A stretch of 64,000 nt of DNA from positions 1 to 64,000 of the forward strand of contig WGNJ01000030.1 in the NCBI GenBank assembly GCA_016124635.1, written 5' to 3'. The notes beneath the pieces were generated by a model, which did not search any database, was not told the DNA's origin, and saw nothing but the letters and a program-made list of their open reading frames with translations. Shown one piece after another: positions 1-8,652 of the stretch. A program made the position numbers and the translations under genes. Origin of the DNA: Alphaproteobacteria bacterium. Its GTDB lineage: Bacteria > Pseudomonadota > Alphaproteobacteria > Micropepsales > Micropepsaceae. How positions within the stretch are numbered: position 1 is the stretch's first letter; the number at the start of each line of letters is the position of its first letter.

Positions 1-211
1 CGAGTTCATCGCGCGACGCGTGCTCGGGCGCGACCCGTCGCCCGCCGAGTCGCCGGTAATCCTGGACACCTACGCGAATACGAGTTCGGCCGGATCAGTG
101 ATCGCCTTCCACAAATATTCGGACGATCTCAAGGCCGGCGACCTCGGTGTGCTCTGCTCGTTCGGGGCGGGCTACAGCGCCGGCAGCGTGATCCTGAAGA
201 AGGCGGCTTGA
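1..211 (+). CDS. C-terminal fragment of a beta-ketoacyl-ACP synthase III-type enzyme
   Basis: Only the last 69 codons are in the window. The frame is open from base 2 to the TGA at 209-211, so the start lies outside. NTSSAGSVIAF (about nt 80-112) matches the loop that carries the active-site Asn of KAS III/FabH thiolase-fold enzymes. CSFGAGYSAGSVIL near the end matches their C-terminal FGAG strand. Family members condense an acyl-CoA with malonyl-ACP in fatty-acid initiation or make related ketides. From memory the CSFGAGYS ending fits FabH-like paralogues better than E. coli FabH, so I do not assign fabH. It converges on the MFS gene 5 bp away. Confidence 0.8.
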   Translation, partial: EFIARRVLGRDPSPAESPVILDTYANTSSAGSVIAFHKYSDDLKAGDLGVLCSFGAGYSAGSVILKKAA

Positions 212-216
212 ACGGC

Positions 217-1455
217 TCAGGTGCCAGAGACAGAGGCCGCGGCGCGCGAGCGTGTCGCCAATGCGACCGCCGCGAAGAACAGCACCGCAGCAACGCCGAG
301 GCCGGCCTCCGTCAATAACAAGCCGCTCGAGCCCCAACGATCCTCGGCCGCGCCGTCGATCACGGTCATGTAGGCGATCGGCACGTTCGAGACGCAAGCG
401 AGCAGATTGTACTTCGTCGCCGCGGCGCCCTTGCCGATCGTCTCGAGCGTCACCGCGCAGAAGGATGCGTAGGTGAAACCCGTCAGGAAGCTGTAGCCCA
501 AGGTGAAAACGACGAACATCTCCGACGTTCGAGGCGCCACGGCCATCGCCGCCGTCAGCGCCGCAAGAAGAACGCCGAAGAGCGCATAGCCCGTCTTGCG
601 ATCCATGAGGTCGCTTAGATAACCGCCGATCAACGAGCCGGGGATGGCGACGATGCCGCCCAGCAGTCCGTTCACAAGCGCCACCGTGTCGGCGTCCGCA
701 TGCCAATCGCCGGCAATCGCCGACCACAGGTTCGAGGCCGCGCCGGTGCCAACGGGCAAAAAGAAGAGCAGCAACGTCAAGAAGCCAACGCGCGAATAGG
801 CGATCGACCAAACGTCTTTGCCGACGTTGATGAGGCTTTGGCCATAGTGGAGAGATTCCGTCCGCTCGGGCGGCTCCCTCAAAACCAAGAGAGCCAGACC
901 GCACAACAAAGAGAAGATGCCGAGCGAGGCGCCGGCGCTCCACGGCGCGACGTGCTGGGCCATATACAAACCCGCGCCGCCGCCAAGACCGAATCCACCG
1001 AGATTGCCTGCCTGAGCCCAGCCGCCCGCGCGCCCTATCTGATGATCGGGCGTCGCATGAGCCATCAGGCGCTCGACCGACATGGCGATCAGGCTCGAGG
1101 CGGTGCTCAGGATCACCGCCAGTATCTGTAGCATGCCGAGCGCGCTCGCTTGCGCCGGCACGACGGCGGTCGCGATCAGAGAAACGCCCGTCGCTACGGC
1201 GGCGATGACGTACCAGCGCTTGCTCGTCAATGTCGTATCGACGATCGGCGCCCACAATACTTTCCAAGTTTGCGGCACGATATAGAGCGTGACCAGAGCT
1301 GAGACTTGCAAGACGCTGGCGCCACCGGTTTCGTGCAGCAAATAGCCGAGCGTGATGGATATGTAGCCGCTTGCGATTCCGAACGGCAGGTAGAGGATCA
1401 GGAAGGCTGCCGGATGCGGTGGGCGTTCCTCCGGCGGCAGGTGTACGGTCATCAT
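217..1455 (-). CDS. MFS transporter, AmpG/PAT-like
   Basis: Predicted inner-membrane permease of 412 residues, with a hydrophobic pattern consistent with about 12 membrane segments. KVLWAPIVD (about residues 64-72) resembles the K-x-L-W-x-P-x-x-D helix motif of AmpG-type muropeptide permeases and acetyl-CoA (PAT) transporters. SDLMDRKTGY (about residue 280) is the usual charged MFS loop. Two adjacent ATGs (1455 and 1452) follow a GAGAGG ribosome site. The substrate cannot be told from sequence; muropeptide uptake is possible, but I see no recycling genes beside it. It stands alone, convergent with the upstream KAS III gene and divergent from the next gene. Confidence 0.8.
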   Translation of the reverse strand: MMTVHLPPEERPPHPAAFLILYLPFGIASGYISITLGYLLHETGGASVLQVSALVTLYIVPQTWKVLWAPIVDTTLTSKRWYVIAAVATGVSLIATAVVPAQASALGMLQILAVILSTASSLIAMSVERLMAHATPDHQIGRAGGWAQAGNLGGFGLGGGAGLYMAQHVAPWSAGASLGIFSLLCGLALLVLREPPERTESLHYGQSLINVGKDVWSIAYSRVGFLTLLLFFLPVGTGAASNLWSAIAGDWHADADTVALVNGLLGGIVAIPGSLIGGYLSDLMDRKTGYALFGVLLAALTAAMAVAPRTSEMFVVFTLGYSFLTGFTYASFCAVTLETIGKGAAATKYNLLACVSNVPIAYMTVIDGAAEDRWGSSGLLLTEAGLGVAAVLFFAAVALATRSRAAASVSGT

Positions 1456-1558
1456 CGCCTCTCGTCGCGGCCGTCAACGCGACGGTTCGCAACGCTTACA
1501 CGAAACGGCACAAGGCGCGAAGTGGACGCAAGAGCGCAAACGCGAAGGACACGCTGTC

Positions 1559-1978
1559 GTGGTGAAGAAGCCTGAACCGAAGCGGAAGAATACGAGCAAG
1601 GGCAAGATCAAACCACATGAGGGCGATGAGCTTGCGCTCATGCTTAAGGGCAAGAAGCCCCTTGCCCGCTTTGCGCTCGAGCACAAGAGGCCCAAAAGCA
1701 TCGCGGCAACCGAGGCGGCCTTCCGGCCGTACGTCGAACGGGGCATCTTGCTGCGCTTCCAGTTCAAGGGGGACGAGTTCGACCGCATCTACTATTGCCG
1801 GCCGAGCGAGGAGTGGCGCGTCAAGGTCCTCGAGCTCGTCGACCGCGTGCTCGAACTCGGCGTTCACGACTTCACGATCTACGACCTGCATCGGCTCGAC
1901 GGCACGTTGCTCGGCTACGACAAGACCGACATCGAGCACTTCGTCGCGACGTGGCGGCGCCATCACCCGGACGATTAA
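1559..1978 (+). CDS. Hypothetical protein, basic N-terminus
   Basis: I do not recognise this 139-residue protein. The N-terminal 20 residues are Lys/Arg-rich (VKKPEPKRKNTSKGK). The rest is a compact acidic/aromatic domain (RIYYCRPSEEWRVKV, then DFTIYDLHRLDGTLLGYDK) with no signal peptide or membrane segment, so it is probably cytosolic. The start is GTG at 1559, supported by AAGGA at 1545-1549, 9 nt upstream; the next in-frame GTG at 1562 is an alternative. It is divergent from the MFS gene, with about 100 bp between them. The codon use is like the neighbours, which argues for a real gene. Confidence 0.7.
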   Translation: MVKKPEPKRKNTSKGKIKPHEGDELALMLKGKKPLARFALEHKRPKSIAATEAAFRPYVERGILLRFQFKGDEFDRIYYCRPSEEWRVKVLELVDRVLELGVHDFTIYDLHRLDGTLLGYDKTDIEHFVATWRRHHPDD

Positions 1979-2260
1979 GTCGCAGCCCATCGCTCCTCAG
2001 TTGTCGCTGTGGGAAAATTGAAGTGTCGCGCTAGAAGCGAAAGTGACTGTCGCGCTCAACAAAGAATAGTGAAAATCGCGACGCAGCAAACTCACGAGGC
2101 GAGTTTCATCCCGCTTCAATCGTTCGAAAGGCGAGATGAACCGCATTCCAGTTTCGATTTGCCGTGATGCCGGAACAATTCATTTCTGTAGCTTTTTTAT
2201 TGTGCGACGCTCTGTTTCATTGGAATATTAGGCCGATCTCTCGCCCCCGGAGATATCGCA

Positions 2261-2794
2261 ATGACCACCGTCGAACTCGATCATCCCAGCAGCGCAACGC
2301 GCGCAAGCTATCTGCGTTGGATCGCTCTCGCTGCCGCCGTTGGCGCCGGCGCGTTCTTCGCGCTCCGTTTGAGCGATACGATCCATGCGCCTGCCGCACA
2401 TGAGGCAACGAAGACGCAAGCCGCGATCTCGCCGGAACACTGCGCGCAGTTCATCGCCATTGCCAAGGCAGCGTATGGCAGCGACTGGAAGTATCGGCTC
2501 GATCCGCGCGACACGACATGCGCCAAGCAAGTGCGCGAAGAGTGGCAGTACGATTGGACGGCGCGCCACCCGATGACGCCGATGCCATCCGGCACGATGA
2601 GGATCAACGAACCGTCGCCCACGGTCGACGAGGCGCCGACCACCATCGATTCCCGCATCCGCAGTCCGGAAACCTATTGTCTCAACGTCATCTCACTGGC
2701 GCGCACGAAGTACGGCCCGAATTGGGCCACGCAACTGCCGCCGGAAGAAGCGGCGAACTGCGGCGAGGCCATTCGGGCGGCATCGAGCCACTGA
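2261..2794 (+). CDS. Membrane-anchored protein with two internal repeats
   Basis: 177 residues. A short cytosolic N-terminus is followed by one hydrophobic helix (about residues 20-38), then an exported part. That part contains two copies of a roughly 35-residue unit, at about residues 57-95 and 130-172. Each reads C-x4-I-x2-A-(K/R)-x2-YG-x2-W-x3-L-x-P-x5-C-x3-(I/V)-R, with a pair of cysteines that could form a disulfide. A linker rich in Pro and Thr separates them. The ATG at 2261 has GGAG 8 nt upstream. I know no family for it and infer a periplasmic role only from topology. It stands alone, with about 280 bp of featureless DNA on each side. Confidence 0.75.
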   Translation: MTTVELDHPSSATRASYLRWIALAAAVGAGAFFALRLSDTIHAPAAHEATKTQAAISPEHCAQFIAIAKAAYGSDWKYRLDPRDTTCAKQVREEWQYDWTARHPMTPMPSGTMRINEPSPTVDEAPTTIDSRIRSPETYCLNVISLARTKYGPNWATQLPPEEAANCGEAIRAASSH

Positions 2795-3070
2795 CCGATC
2801 TTGCGGTACTGCCGTAACCTGCGCGGTCGGAGCGTGGGCGGCATCGCTTTCGCTCACGTTCGCGTCATCTGTGTTTCGCGGCTGCAATCTTTCCGTCGAG
2901 CCTAACTTGACCGCCAGAAGTTTGCCCTAGCGGCGCCAAAGGTTACCGACTTCCCGGGCCTGATGGTCACATTTGCCCGCATTGCAAAGGAAGCTGCGTT
3001 GCCTTAGGCCTCGCCGCCGCCGGATTGGCCTGCGAGTTGAGAAACGACCCGGCGCCCTTTCGAGTGATCT

Positions 3071-6000
3071 ATGGCGGCCAAGCCGGTCTTCTTCGATCCG
3101 ACAGGTAGACGAGCGCGTCGCGTTTCATTCGTGACATGGACGCTCGCCGTCGTCAGCACAGTTCTTCTGATCGCGTTCGTCGCGAGCGTTCTCATCGTGC
3201 CGGTTCTGCCGGGTGTCGACTTCCGGCGTATTCATCCTGTCGCCGTGCGGACCGATGCGCACAAGTCCGTCGTTCCTGCGCTGCTTCGTCGGGCCAACCA
3301 ATTGGCGGCGGAAGCGCGCGCGAAGGAGCGCGGCATTCCACGAGCGCAACGCGCAAAGACGATGGCCATCACGCCGGCAAGACGACCGCCGCCCGCGCTC
3401 CTGCCGGCCAACCGCACCAAACCGCTGACCATCGGTTTCTACGTGAACTGGGATGACAGCAGTTATGCGTCGCTCCGGCGCTCGCTGCAGTCGCTCGATT
3501 GGATTGTTCCGGCTTGGCTGACACTCGGCGGCGATGACATGGCGCTGTCGACCGATGTCGATCGAAAAGCACTCGACCTCGTGCACCGGCTCAAGCCAGA
3601 TATGCCGATCCTGCCGCTTCTGCAAAACTCACAGAACGACGTCTGGGAAGGCGCGGGGCTTGCGAAGTTCCTGGCCGACAAGGACGCGCGCGCCAAGCGC
3701 ATCCAACAGATCGTCCAATTCGTCGAGCAATACAAACTGCAAGGCGTCACGGTCGATTTCGAAGAGGTGCCGCCCGAGGCGCAGCCGAACTTGCAGGCGT
3801 TTATCGCCGAGCTCAACGCGGCCTTCGATCCGCACAAATGGGTGGTAGCGCTCGCAGTCCCGTTCGACGACGACAATTGGAATTATGAAGCCTATGCTGA
3901 GCACGCCGACTATCTGGTGCTGATGGCCTATGACCAGCATTGGGCTACCGGGCGAGCGGGCAGTATCGCCGGGCAAAGCTGGTTCGAAGAGAAACTCGAC
4001 AAGCGCATGGCGCAGCTCGACCCCGACCGGACGATCTTGGCGCTCGGCAACTACGGATACGACTGGGTCAAAGGACAAGAGGCGACCGACCTGACATTTC
4101 AGGAGTCCGTGCTCGCCGCGCGCGACTCCGAAGCCGAGATCAGCTTCGACGACGAAACGCTCAATCCGCACTTCTCCTTCGTCGAGGACGACGGCAAGGC
4201 GCACGACGTTTGGATGTTGGACGGCATCACCACGTTCAATGAGATTCATGCCGCGGATCCATACAAGCCCGCCGGCTACGCTTTGTGGCGCCTGGGGTCC
4301 GAGGACCCCAGCGTGTGGAGCGTCCTCGGCAAACCCTATGATGCGGGCGCGCCAGCGGCACTTCGCACGCTCGCAATGGGCGAGGACATCGACTTCGAGG
4401 GGACCGGCGAGATCTTACATATCCTCGCCGAGCCCGGTGCTGGAGCGCGCACGTTCGAACTCGAGAAGGACACGGGCGATATCGTCGATGAGGCCTACAC
4501 CAATCTGCCCACATCGTTCGTCATTCAGCGGCTTGGAGCGGCCAAGGGCAAAGTGGCGCTGACGTTCGACGACGGCCCCGACCCCGTTTGGACGCCGCAG
4601 ATTCTTGATATCTTGAAGGCGAAGAAGGTGCCCGCCACGTTCTTCATCATCGGTTCGAACGCGCAAGCAAATCCGGACCTCGTCCAACGTGAGATCGACG
4701 AGGGGCACGAAGTCGGCAACCACACCTTCACGCATCCGAACCTCGGCGAGGCGCCGAGCGGGATCGTGCAGCTCGAGATCAATGCCACGCAACGGCTCTT
4801 CGAAGCTCTGACCGGCCGGTCGATGCGCTTGTTCCGTCCACCCTATTTCGGAGACGCGGAGCCGACGACGCAAGACGAAGTCGTTCCCGTCGAGATCGCG
4901 CAGCAGATGGGCTACGTCACGGTCGGGCTGCGGGTCGACCCCGACGACTGGCAGCAGCCGTCGGCCAGCGACATCATCTCGCGCACGCTGGCGCAAGTGA
5001 CCAATCCCAACCCCGAAGAGCGCGGGCAGATCGTGCTGCTGCACGACGCAGGCGGAGATCGTTCGCAGACCGTCGCCGCCCTACCCGCTCTTATCGACAC
5101 GCTGCGCGCGAAAGGCTTCTCGATCGTCCCGGTATCCGAGCTCGCGGGCTTGTCACGCGATCAAGCGATGCCGCCGTTGCCGCCGGGGGCCTTCGAGGTC
5201 GTCGCAGCACGGCCGATCTTCCTCTTTCTGGGCTGGCTCGGCCACACGCTCCATTGGCTCGTACTTGCAACGATCGGGCTTGGCTTCGCCCGTCTCATAT
5301 TCTTGTGCGGTCTCGCACTCAGAAACGCTTACATCGAGTCTCGCCGCCGTGTCCCCGCGTTCGAGATTCAGCCTCTCGTCTCCGTCCTCATTCCCGCCTT
5401 TAACGAAGCCAACGTGATCGGCTTCTCGATCGACCGGATTCTCGCCAGCAGCTACCCGAACCTCGAAGTCATCGTCATCGACGACGGCTCAACGGACACG
5501 ACCTCGGAAATCGTCCGCCAGCGTTGCGGCGACAATTCTCGCGTGACTTTGATCACGATCGCGAACAGCGGCAAAGCGACTGCGGTGAACACAGGACTTG
5601 CACGAGCGCGCGGAGAGATCGTCGTCGCGCTCGACGCCGATACGCAGTTCGAACCCGAGACGATCTCGCGCCTGACACGCTGGTTCGCCGATCCGAAAGT
5701 CGGCGCCGTTGCCGGCAACGCCAAGGTCGGTAACCGCGTCAATATGATGACCCGCTGGCAAGCGCTCGAGTACATCACGGCGCAGAACTTGGAGCGACGC
5801 GCCCTCGCAGCGATCAATTGCGTCACCGTGGTTCCCGGGGCCGTCGGTGCATGGCGACGGCGCGTGCTCGACGATCTCGGCGGCTTCCCGGCCGACACAT
5901 TGGCCGAGGACCAAGACTTGACGATCTCGGTTCAGCGCGCGGGCTGGCAGGTGATGTTCGACGCGGAAGCGATCGCCTGGACCGAGGCCCCAGATACGCT

Positions 6001-6484
6001 GAAGGGACTTGCGCGGCAACGCTTCCGCTGGGCCTACGGAACGCTGCAGTGTCTGTGGAAGCACAGCGGCGCCGTGCTACGTCCGCGATATGGCACGCTT
6101 GGGCTCGTCGGGTTGCCGCAGGTTTGGCTCTTTCAGATTCTGTTTGCGGTCATCTCGCCGCTCGTCGATCTCATGCTCGTTTGGCAATTGATCGGCACGT
6201 ATATCGATTACCTGCAGCACGGCGCGCTGTTCAGCCCGAACAATCTGATCGAGACCGGCGCCTACTACGCGATCTTCATGCTTGTCGACATCGGCGCGGC
6301 GTTGATCGCCTTCGCGCTCGAGCGCGGTGAGGACCGCAAGCTGCTGTGGTGGCTGACGCTGCAGCGCTTCGGCTACCGCCAGATCATGTACTACGTCGTT
6401 CTGAAATCGCTCGGCACAGCAATGACGGGACCATTCGTCGGTTGGGGCAAGCTCTCGCGCAAGGCGACGGTCAAGGCTGCATAG
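3071..6484 (+). CDS. Trifunctional GH18-like / NodB deacetylase / GT2 glycosyltransferase membrane protein
   Basis: 1137 residues in a single frame. After an N-terminal membrane helix (about 23-45) comes a GH18-like barrel (about 115-440), where LQGVTVDFEEV keeps the D-x-E pair but has Q and T at the two earlier Asp sites of the DxxDxDxE signature. Next is a NodB polysaccharide deacetylase (about 490-700) with TFDDGPD, HTFTHPN and RPPYF. A membrane helix (about 713-750) leads to a processive GT2 synthase (about 765-1000) with DDGSTD, DADTQ, EDQD and QRFRW, then several membrane helices. The parts resemble PgaB/PgaC-like or chitin/hyaluronan synthase pieces fused together. I infer synthesis, deacetylation and trimming of an N-acetylglucosamine polymer, with GH18 and NodB outside the membrane and GT2 inside. 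No partner genes are adjacent. Confidence 0.9.
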   Translation: MAAKPVFFDPTGRRARRVSFVTWTLAVVSTVLLIAFVASVLIVPVLPGVDFRRIHPVAVRTDAHKSVVPALLRRANQLAAEARAKERGIPRAQRAKTMAITPARRPPPALLPANRTKPLTIGFYVNWDDSSYASLRRSLQSLDWIVPAWLTLGGDDMALSTDVDRKALDLVHRLKPDMPILPLLQNSQNDVWEGAGLAKFLADKDARAKRIQQIVQFVEQYKLQGVTVDFEEVPPEAQPNLQAFIAELNAAFDPHKWVVALAVPFDDDNWNYEAYAEHADYLVLMAYDQHWATGRAGSIAGQSWFEEKLDKRMAQLDPDRTILALGNYGYDWVKGQEATDLTFQESVLAARDSEAEISFDDETLNPHFSFVEDDGKAHDVWMLDGITTFNEIHAADPYKPAGYALWRLGSEDPSVWSVLGKPYDAGAPAALRTLAMGEDIDFEGTGEILHILAEPGAGARTFELEKDTGDIVDEAYTNLPTSFVIQRLGAAKGKVALTFDDGPDPVWTPQILDILKAKKVPATFFIIGSNAQANPDLVQREIDEGHEVGNHTFTHPNLGEAPSGIVQLEINATQRLFEALTGRSMRLFRPPYFGDAEPTTQDEVVPVEIAQQMGYVTVGLRVDPDDWQQPSASDIISRTLAQVTNPNPEERGQIVLLHDAGGDRSQTVAALPALIDTLRAKGFSIVPVSELAGLSRDQAMPPLPPGAFEVVAARPIFLFLGWLGHTLHWLVLATIGLGFARLIFLCGLALRNAYIESRRRVPAFEIQPLVSVLIPAFNEANVIGFSIDRILASSYPNLEVIVIDDGSTDTTSEIVRQRCGDNSRVTLITIANSGKATAVNTGLARARGEIVVALDADTQFEPETISRLTRWFADPKVGAVAGNAKVGNRVNMMTRWQALEYITAQNLERRALAAINCVTVVPGAVGAWRRRVLDDLGGFPADTLAEDQDLTISVQRAGWQVMFDAEAIAWTEAPDTLKGLARQRFRWAYGTLQCLWKHSGAVLRPRYGTLGLVGLPQVWLFQILFAVISPLVDLMLVWQLIGTYIDYLQHGALFSPNNLIETGAYYAIFMLVDIGAALIAFALERGEDRKLLWWLTLQRFGYRQIMYYVVLKSLGTAMTGPFVGWGKLSRKATVKAA

Positions 6485-6492
6485 ACCTACTT

Positions 6493-6526
6493 AGATACCA
6501 TTGACATTCAGATACCGTTGGTATCT
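6493..6526. promoter_or_regulatory. Palindromic operator for the TetR regulator
   Basis: AGATACC (6510-6516) and GGTATCT (6520-6526) form a perfect inverted repeat with a 3-base centre. A third half-site, AGATACCA, lies at 6493-6500, just before the TTGACA box. The palindrome falls between the -35 box and the start codon, the usual place for TetR autorepression. Which protein binds is inferred from position. Confidence 0.6.
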
Positions 6527-6529
6527 ACT
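6501..6529 (+). promoter_or_regulatory. Probable promoter of the TetR gene
   Basis: A perfect TTGACA at 6501-6506 is followed by weak -10 candidates at 6522-6527 (TATCTA, 15-bp spacing) or 6524-6529 (TCTACT, 17-bp spacing). Either would start transcription within a few bases of the ATG at 6536, so the mRNA would be leaderless or nearly so. No Shine-Dalgarno precedes that ATG, which agrees. The -10 choice is a guess; the -35 hexamer is clear. Confidence 0.5.
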
Positions 6530-6535
6530 CATACA

Positions 6536-7138
6536 ATGGCAGCGTTGAGACTGAACCGCGAGCAACAGGTCGAGCGCAATCGAGCCGCGCTTCTCGCGGC
6601 CGCGCGCCACGTCTTTCTGGCCAAGGGATATGCCGGCGCGAGCCTCGACGCGATCACGGCCGAGTCCGGTTTTTCGAAGGGCGTCGTCTATTCGCAATTC
6701 GCAAGCAAAGGAGATCTGTTCCTCGCGTTGCTCGAGGAACGGATCGCGCAGCGCGCGGCGCAGAATGAAAAGGTTGCAGCGGGACTATCGGGCGCCGCGG
6801 GCGTCGCCGCTTTGATCCGCGCGGGCTCTCGCGACAGCGAGGCCGAGCCCGGCTGGGCTCAATTGCTCGTCGAGTTTCGGGCACAAGCGGCACGCGACCC
6901 GGAACTCAACGCGCGCTATGCCGCGCTCCATAATCGGACGCTAGAGCGCCTCGAAAAAACACTAGCGGCGTTGCATGCGCGCGCTGGGCGCAAGCCGCGG
7001 CGACCACTTCGCGTTATGGCGGAACTGATCCTCGCGTTTGCCACGGGCATTCCGCTGGAGCGCGCGGTGAGGCCGAACGCGCTCCCCGAGGATCATGTGA
7101 AGGCGATGCTGATCGCCGCATTCGGTCTCTCGGACTGA
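6536..7138 (+). CDS. TetR/AcrR-family transcriptional regulator
   Basis: 200 residues from ATG 6536. The N-terminal third is a standard TetR helix-turn-helix (AAARHVFLAKGYAGASLDAI, then GFSKGVVYSQFASKGDLF). The C-terminal two thirds is the variable helical ligand domain. A TTG at 6518 would add six residues but lies inside the operator, so I prefer the ATG. It precedes the CoA-ligase-like gene by 12 bp and probably forms an operon with it, which suggests the regulator senses a carboxylic acid or acyl-CoA related to that enzyme. That link is inference. Confidence 0.88.
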   Translation: MAALRLNREQQVERNRAALLAAARHVFLAKGYAGASLDAITAESGFSKGVVYSQFASKGDLFLALLEERIAQRAAQNEKVAAGLSGAAGVAALIRAGSRDSEAEPGWAQLLVEFRAQAARDPELNARYAALHNRTLERLEKTLAALHARAGRKPRRPLRVMAELILAFATGIPLERAVRPNALPEDHVKAMLIAAFGLSD

Positions 7139-7150
7139 GTGGAACGCGCG

Positions 7151-8512
7151 ATGACGACTTTCTCGGAGCTTCGTTCAGACCTGCAGCGTCAAATCATGGC
7201 GGGCATGCCGGAGCATATTGCGCGACTCAGCTGGCAAACGAACGCCATCAAGACCCGCCAGCAAGCCGCTCTTCGCCGGCTCGTGGCCAACGCGAAGACG
7301 CACTCGCCATTCTATCGCAGGCGCCTAGCGCACATCGATCCAGCGACAATCATGCTCGACGATTTGCGGGACATTCCGACCATTACCAAACACGAGATAA
7401 TGCAGAACTTCGACGAGCTGGTGACCGACCGCCGGATTTCGCGCGCCTTGGCGGAAGCGGCCCTTGCCGCGACCAGCGATGAACCGAAGCCGTTACCGGG
7501 TGGCCGTTTTGCTATGGCGACGGGTGGAAGCTCGGGAGAGCGTGGCGTCTTCGTGTTCGACCGCGAAGCCGTGGTTCAGATTTACTCCGCGTTGGTGCGC
7601 TGGAGCGCGCGTGCATCGGCGCAGACCGGCTCGATCCGCGCCGCGTTCGTTGCAGCCGGCAGCGCCGTTCACTCGACTGCATTCGGCGTATCGTTGACCC
7701 AAGGCGGCCGCTTGCCGCTGGAGTTCACGCCCGTGCCGGCAACGCTGCCGATCAGCGAGATTGTGGCAAAGCTCAACGCTCTCCAACCGGGCGGTCTCTT
7801 CGGTTATCCGAGCATGCTGTATCGGCTTGCCGCCGAGGCCGAGGCCAAGCGGCTGACCATTGCGCCGAAGATAATCACCTGCACGGCGGAGACCTTGGGT
7901 GCGGAACAACGGCAGTCGATTTCGTCGACCTTCAATGCGCCCGTGACCGATACGTTCGGTTCCACCGAAGGCCTCATCGGAGTCTCGGCGCCGAACGATT
8001 CCGTCCTCGTCTTCAACAGCGATCTTTGCATCATCGAACTCGTCGATGACGACAATCGGCCTGTTCCAATGGGAACACCGTCGGCGAAGGTTCTGATGAC
8101 AAATCTTTCGAATTTGATCCAACCTCTGATCCGCTACGAGATGAACGATTGCTTCGTGCAGCAACCCTTCGCGGCCGAGCACGGGCATCTGCGCGCCATT
8201 GTCGAAGGGCGTGCCGACGAGTTGCTGCACTACGGTGGCGTTGACGTTCATCCGCTCGCGGTGCGCGGGGTGATGGTCAAGACGCCGGGCGTGCTCGACT
8301 ATCAGGTGACGCAAACCGCCTGCGGTATCGACGTTGCGGTGCTGGCGGAAGTCGATGTCGACCTGCCGAGACTCCGGCAGCAATTGGTCGACGCGCTGCG
8401 AAATGCCGGGCTTGCGCAACCCGAGGTCAACGCGCGAAGGACCTCCGCCCTCGAGCGGAACGCGTACAGCGGCAAGCTCCGGCGGTTCATCCCGCTCAAG
8501 CGCGCGGCCTGA
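7151..8512 (+). CDS. PaaK/CapK-like AMP-binding acyl-CoA ligase
   Basis: 453 residues. Visible ANL-superfamily motifs are the phosphate loop ATGGSSGERG (about 120-130), the adenine loop DTFGSTEGLIG (about 265-275), the hinge region IVEGRADELLHYGG (about 352-365), and a C-terminal SGKLRRF with the catalytic Lys. The size and layout match phenylacetate-CoA ligase-like proteins, which activate a carboxylate with ATP and transfer it to CoA. The substrate is unknown. ATG 7151 is preferred; GTG 7139, directly after the TetR stop, is an alternative. Probably cotranscribed with the TetR gene and controlled by it. Confidence 0.82.
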   Translation: MTTFSELRSDLQRQIMAGMPEHIARLSWQTNAIKTRQQAALRRLVANAKTHSPFYRRRLAHIDPATIMLDDLRDIPTITKHEIMQNFDELVTDRRISRALAEAALAATSDEPKPLPGGRFAMATGGSSGERGVFVFDREAVVQIYSALVRWSARASAQTGSIRAAFVAAGSAVHSTAFGVSLTQGGRLPLEFTPVPATLPISEIVAKLNALQPGGLFGYPSMLYRLAAEAEAKRLTIAPKIITCTAETLGAEQRQSISSTFNAPVTDTFGSTEGLIGVSAPNDSVLVFNSDLCIIELVDDDNRPVPMGTPSAKVLMTNLSNLIQPLIRYEMNDCFVQQPFAAEHGHLRAIVEGRADELLHYGGVDVHPLAVRGVMVKTPGVLDYQVTQTACGIDVAVLAEVDVDLPRLRQQLVDALRNAGLAQPEVNARRTSALERNAYSGKLRRFIPLKRAA

Positions 8513-8652
8513 TCGAGGGACGCGCCCCGCGAGAAAAGCGCGCGCGGCCCCCCTTTCATTTGCATTTGGCGGATTGCGCCTGCGACCGAGGCACGGGTTG
8601 CCTCGCACACCCGCCCCGCGCCATGTTCGCGGACCGACCGGGGGATTTCGCC

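Noticed and set aside
95..1492. A 465-codon minus-strand frame overlapping the MFS gene in another frame
   Set aside because: It is Arg-rich and lacks membrane segments, whereas the 217-1455 frame gives a proper transporter.
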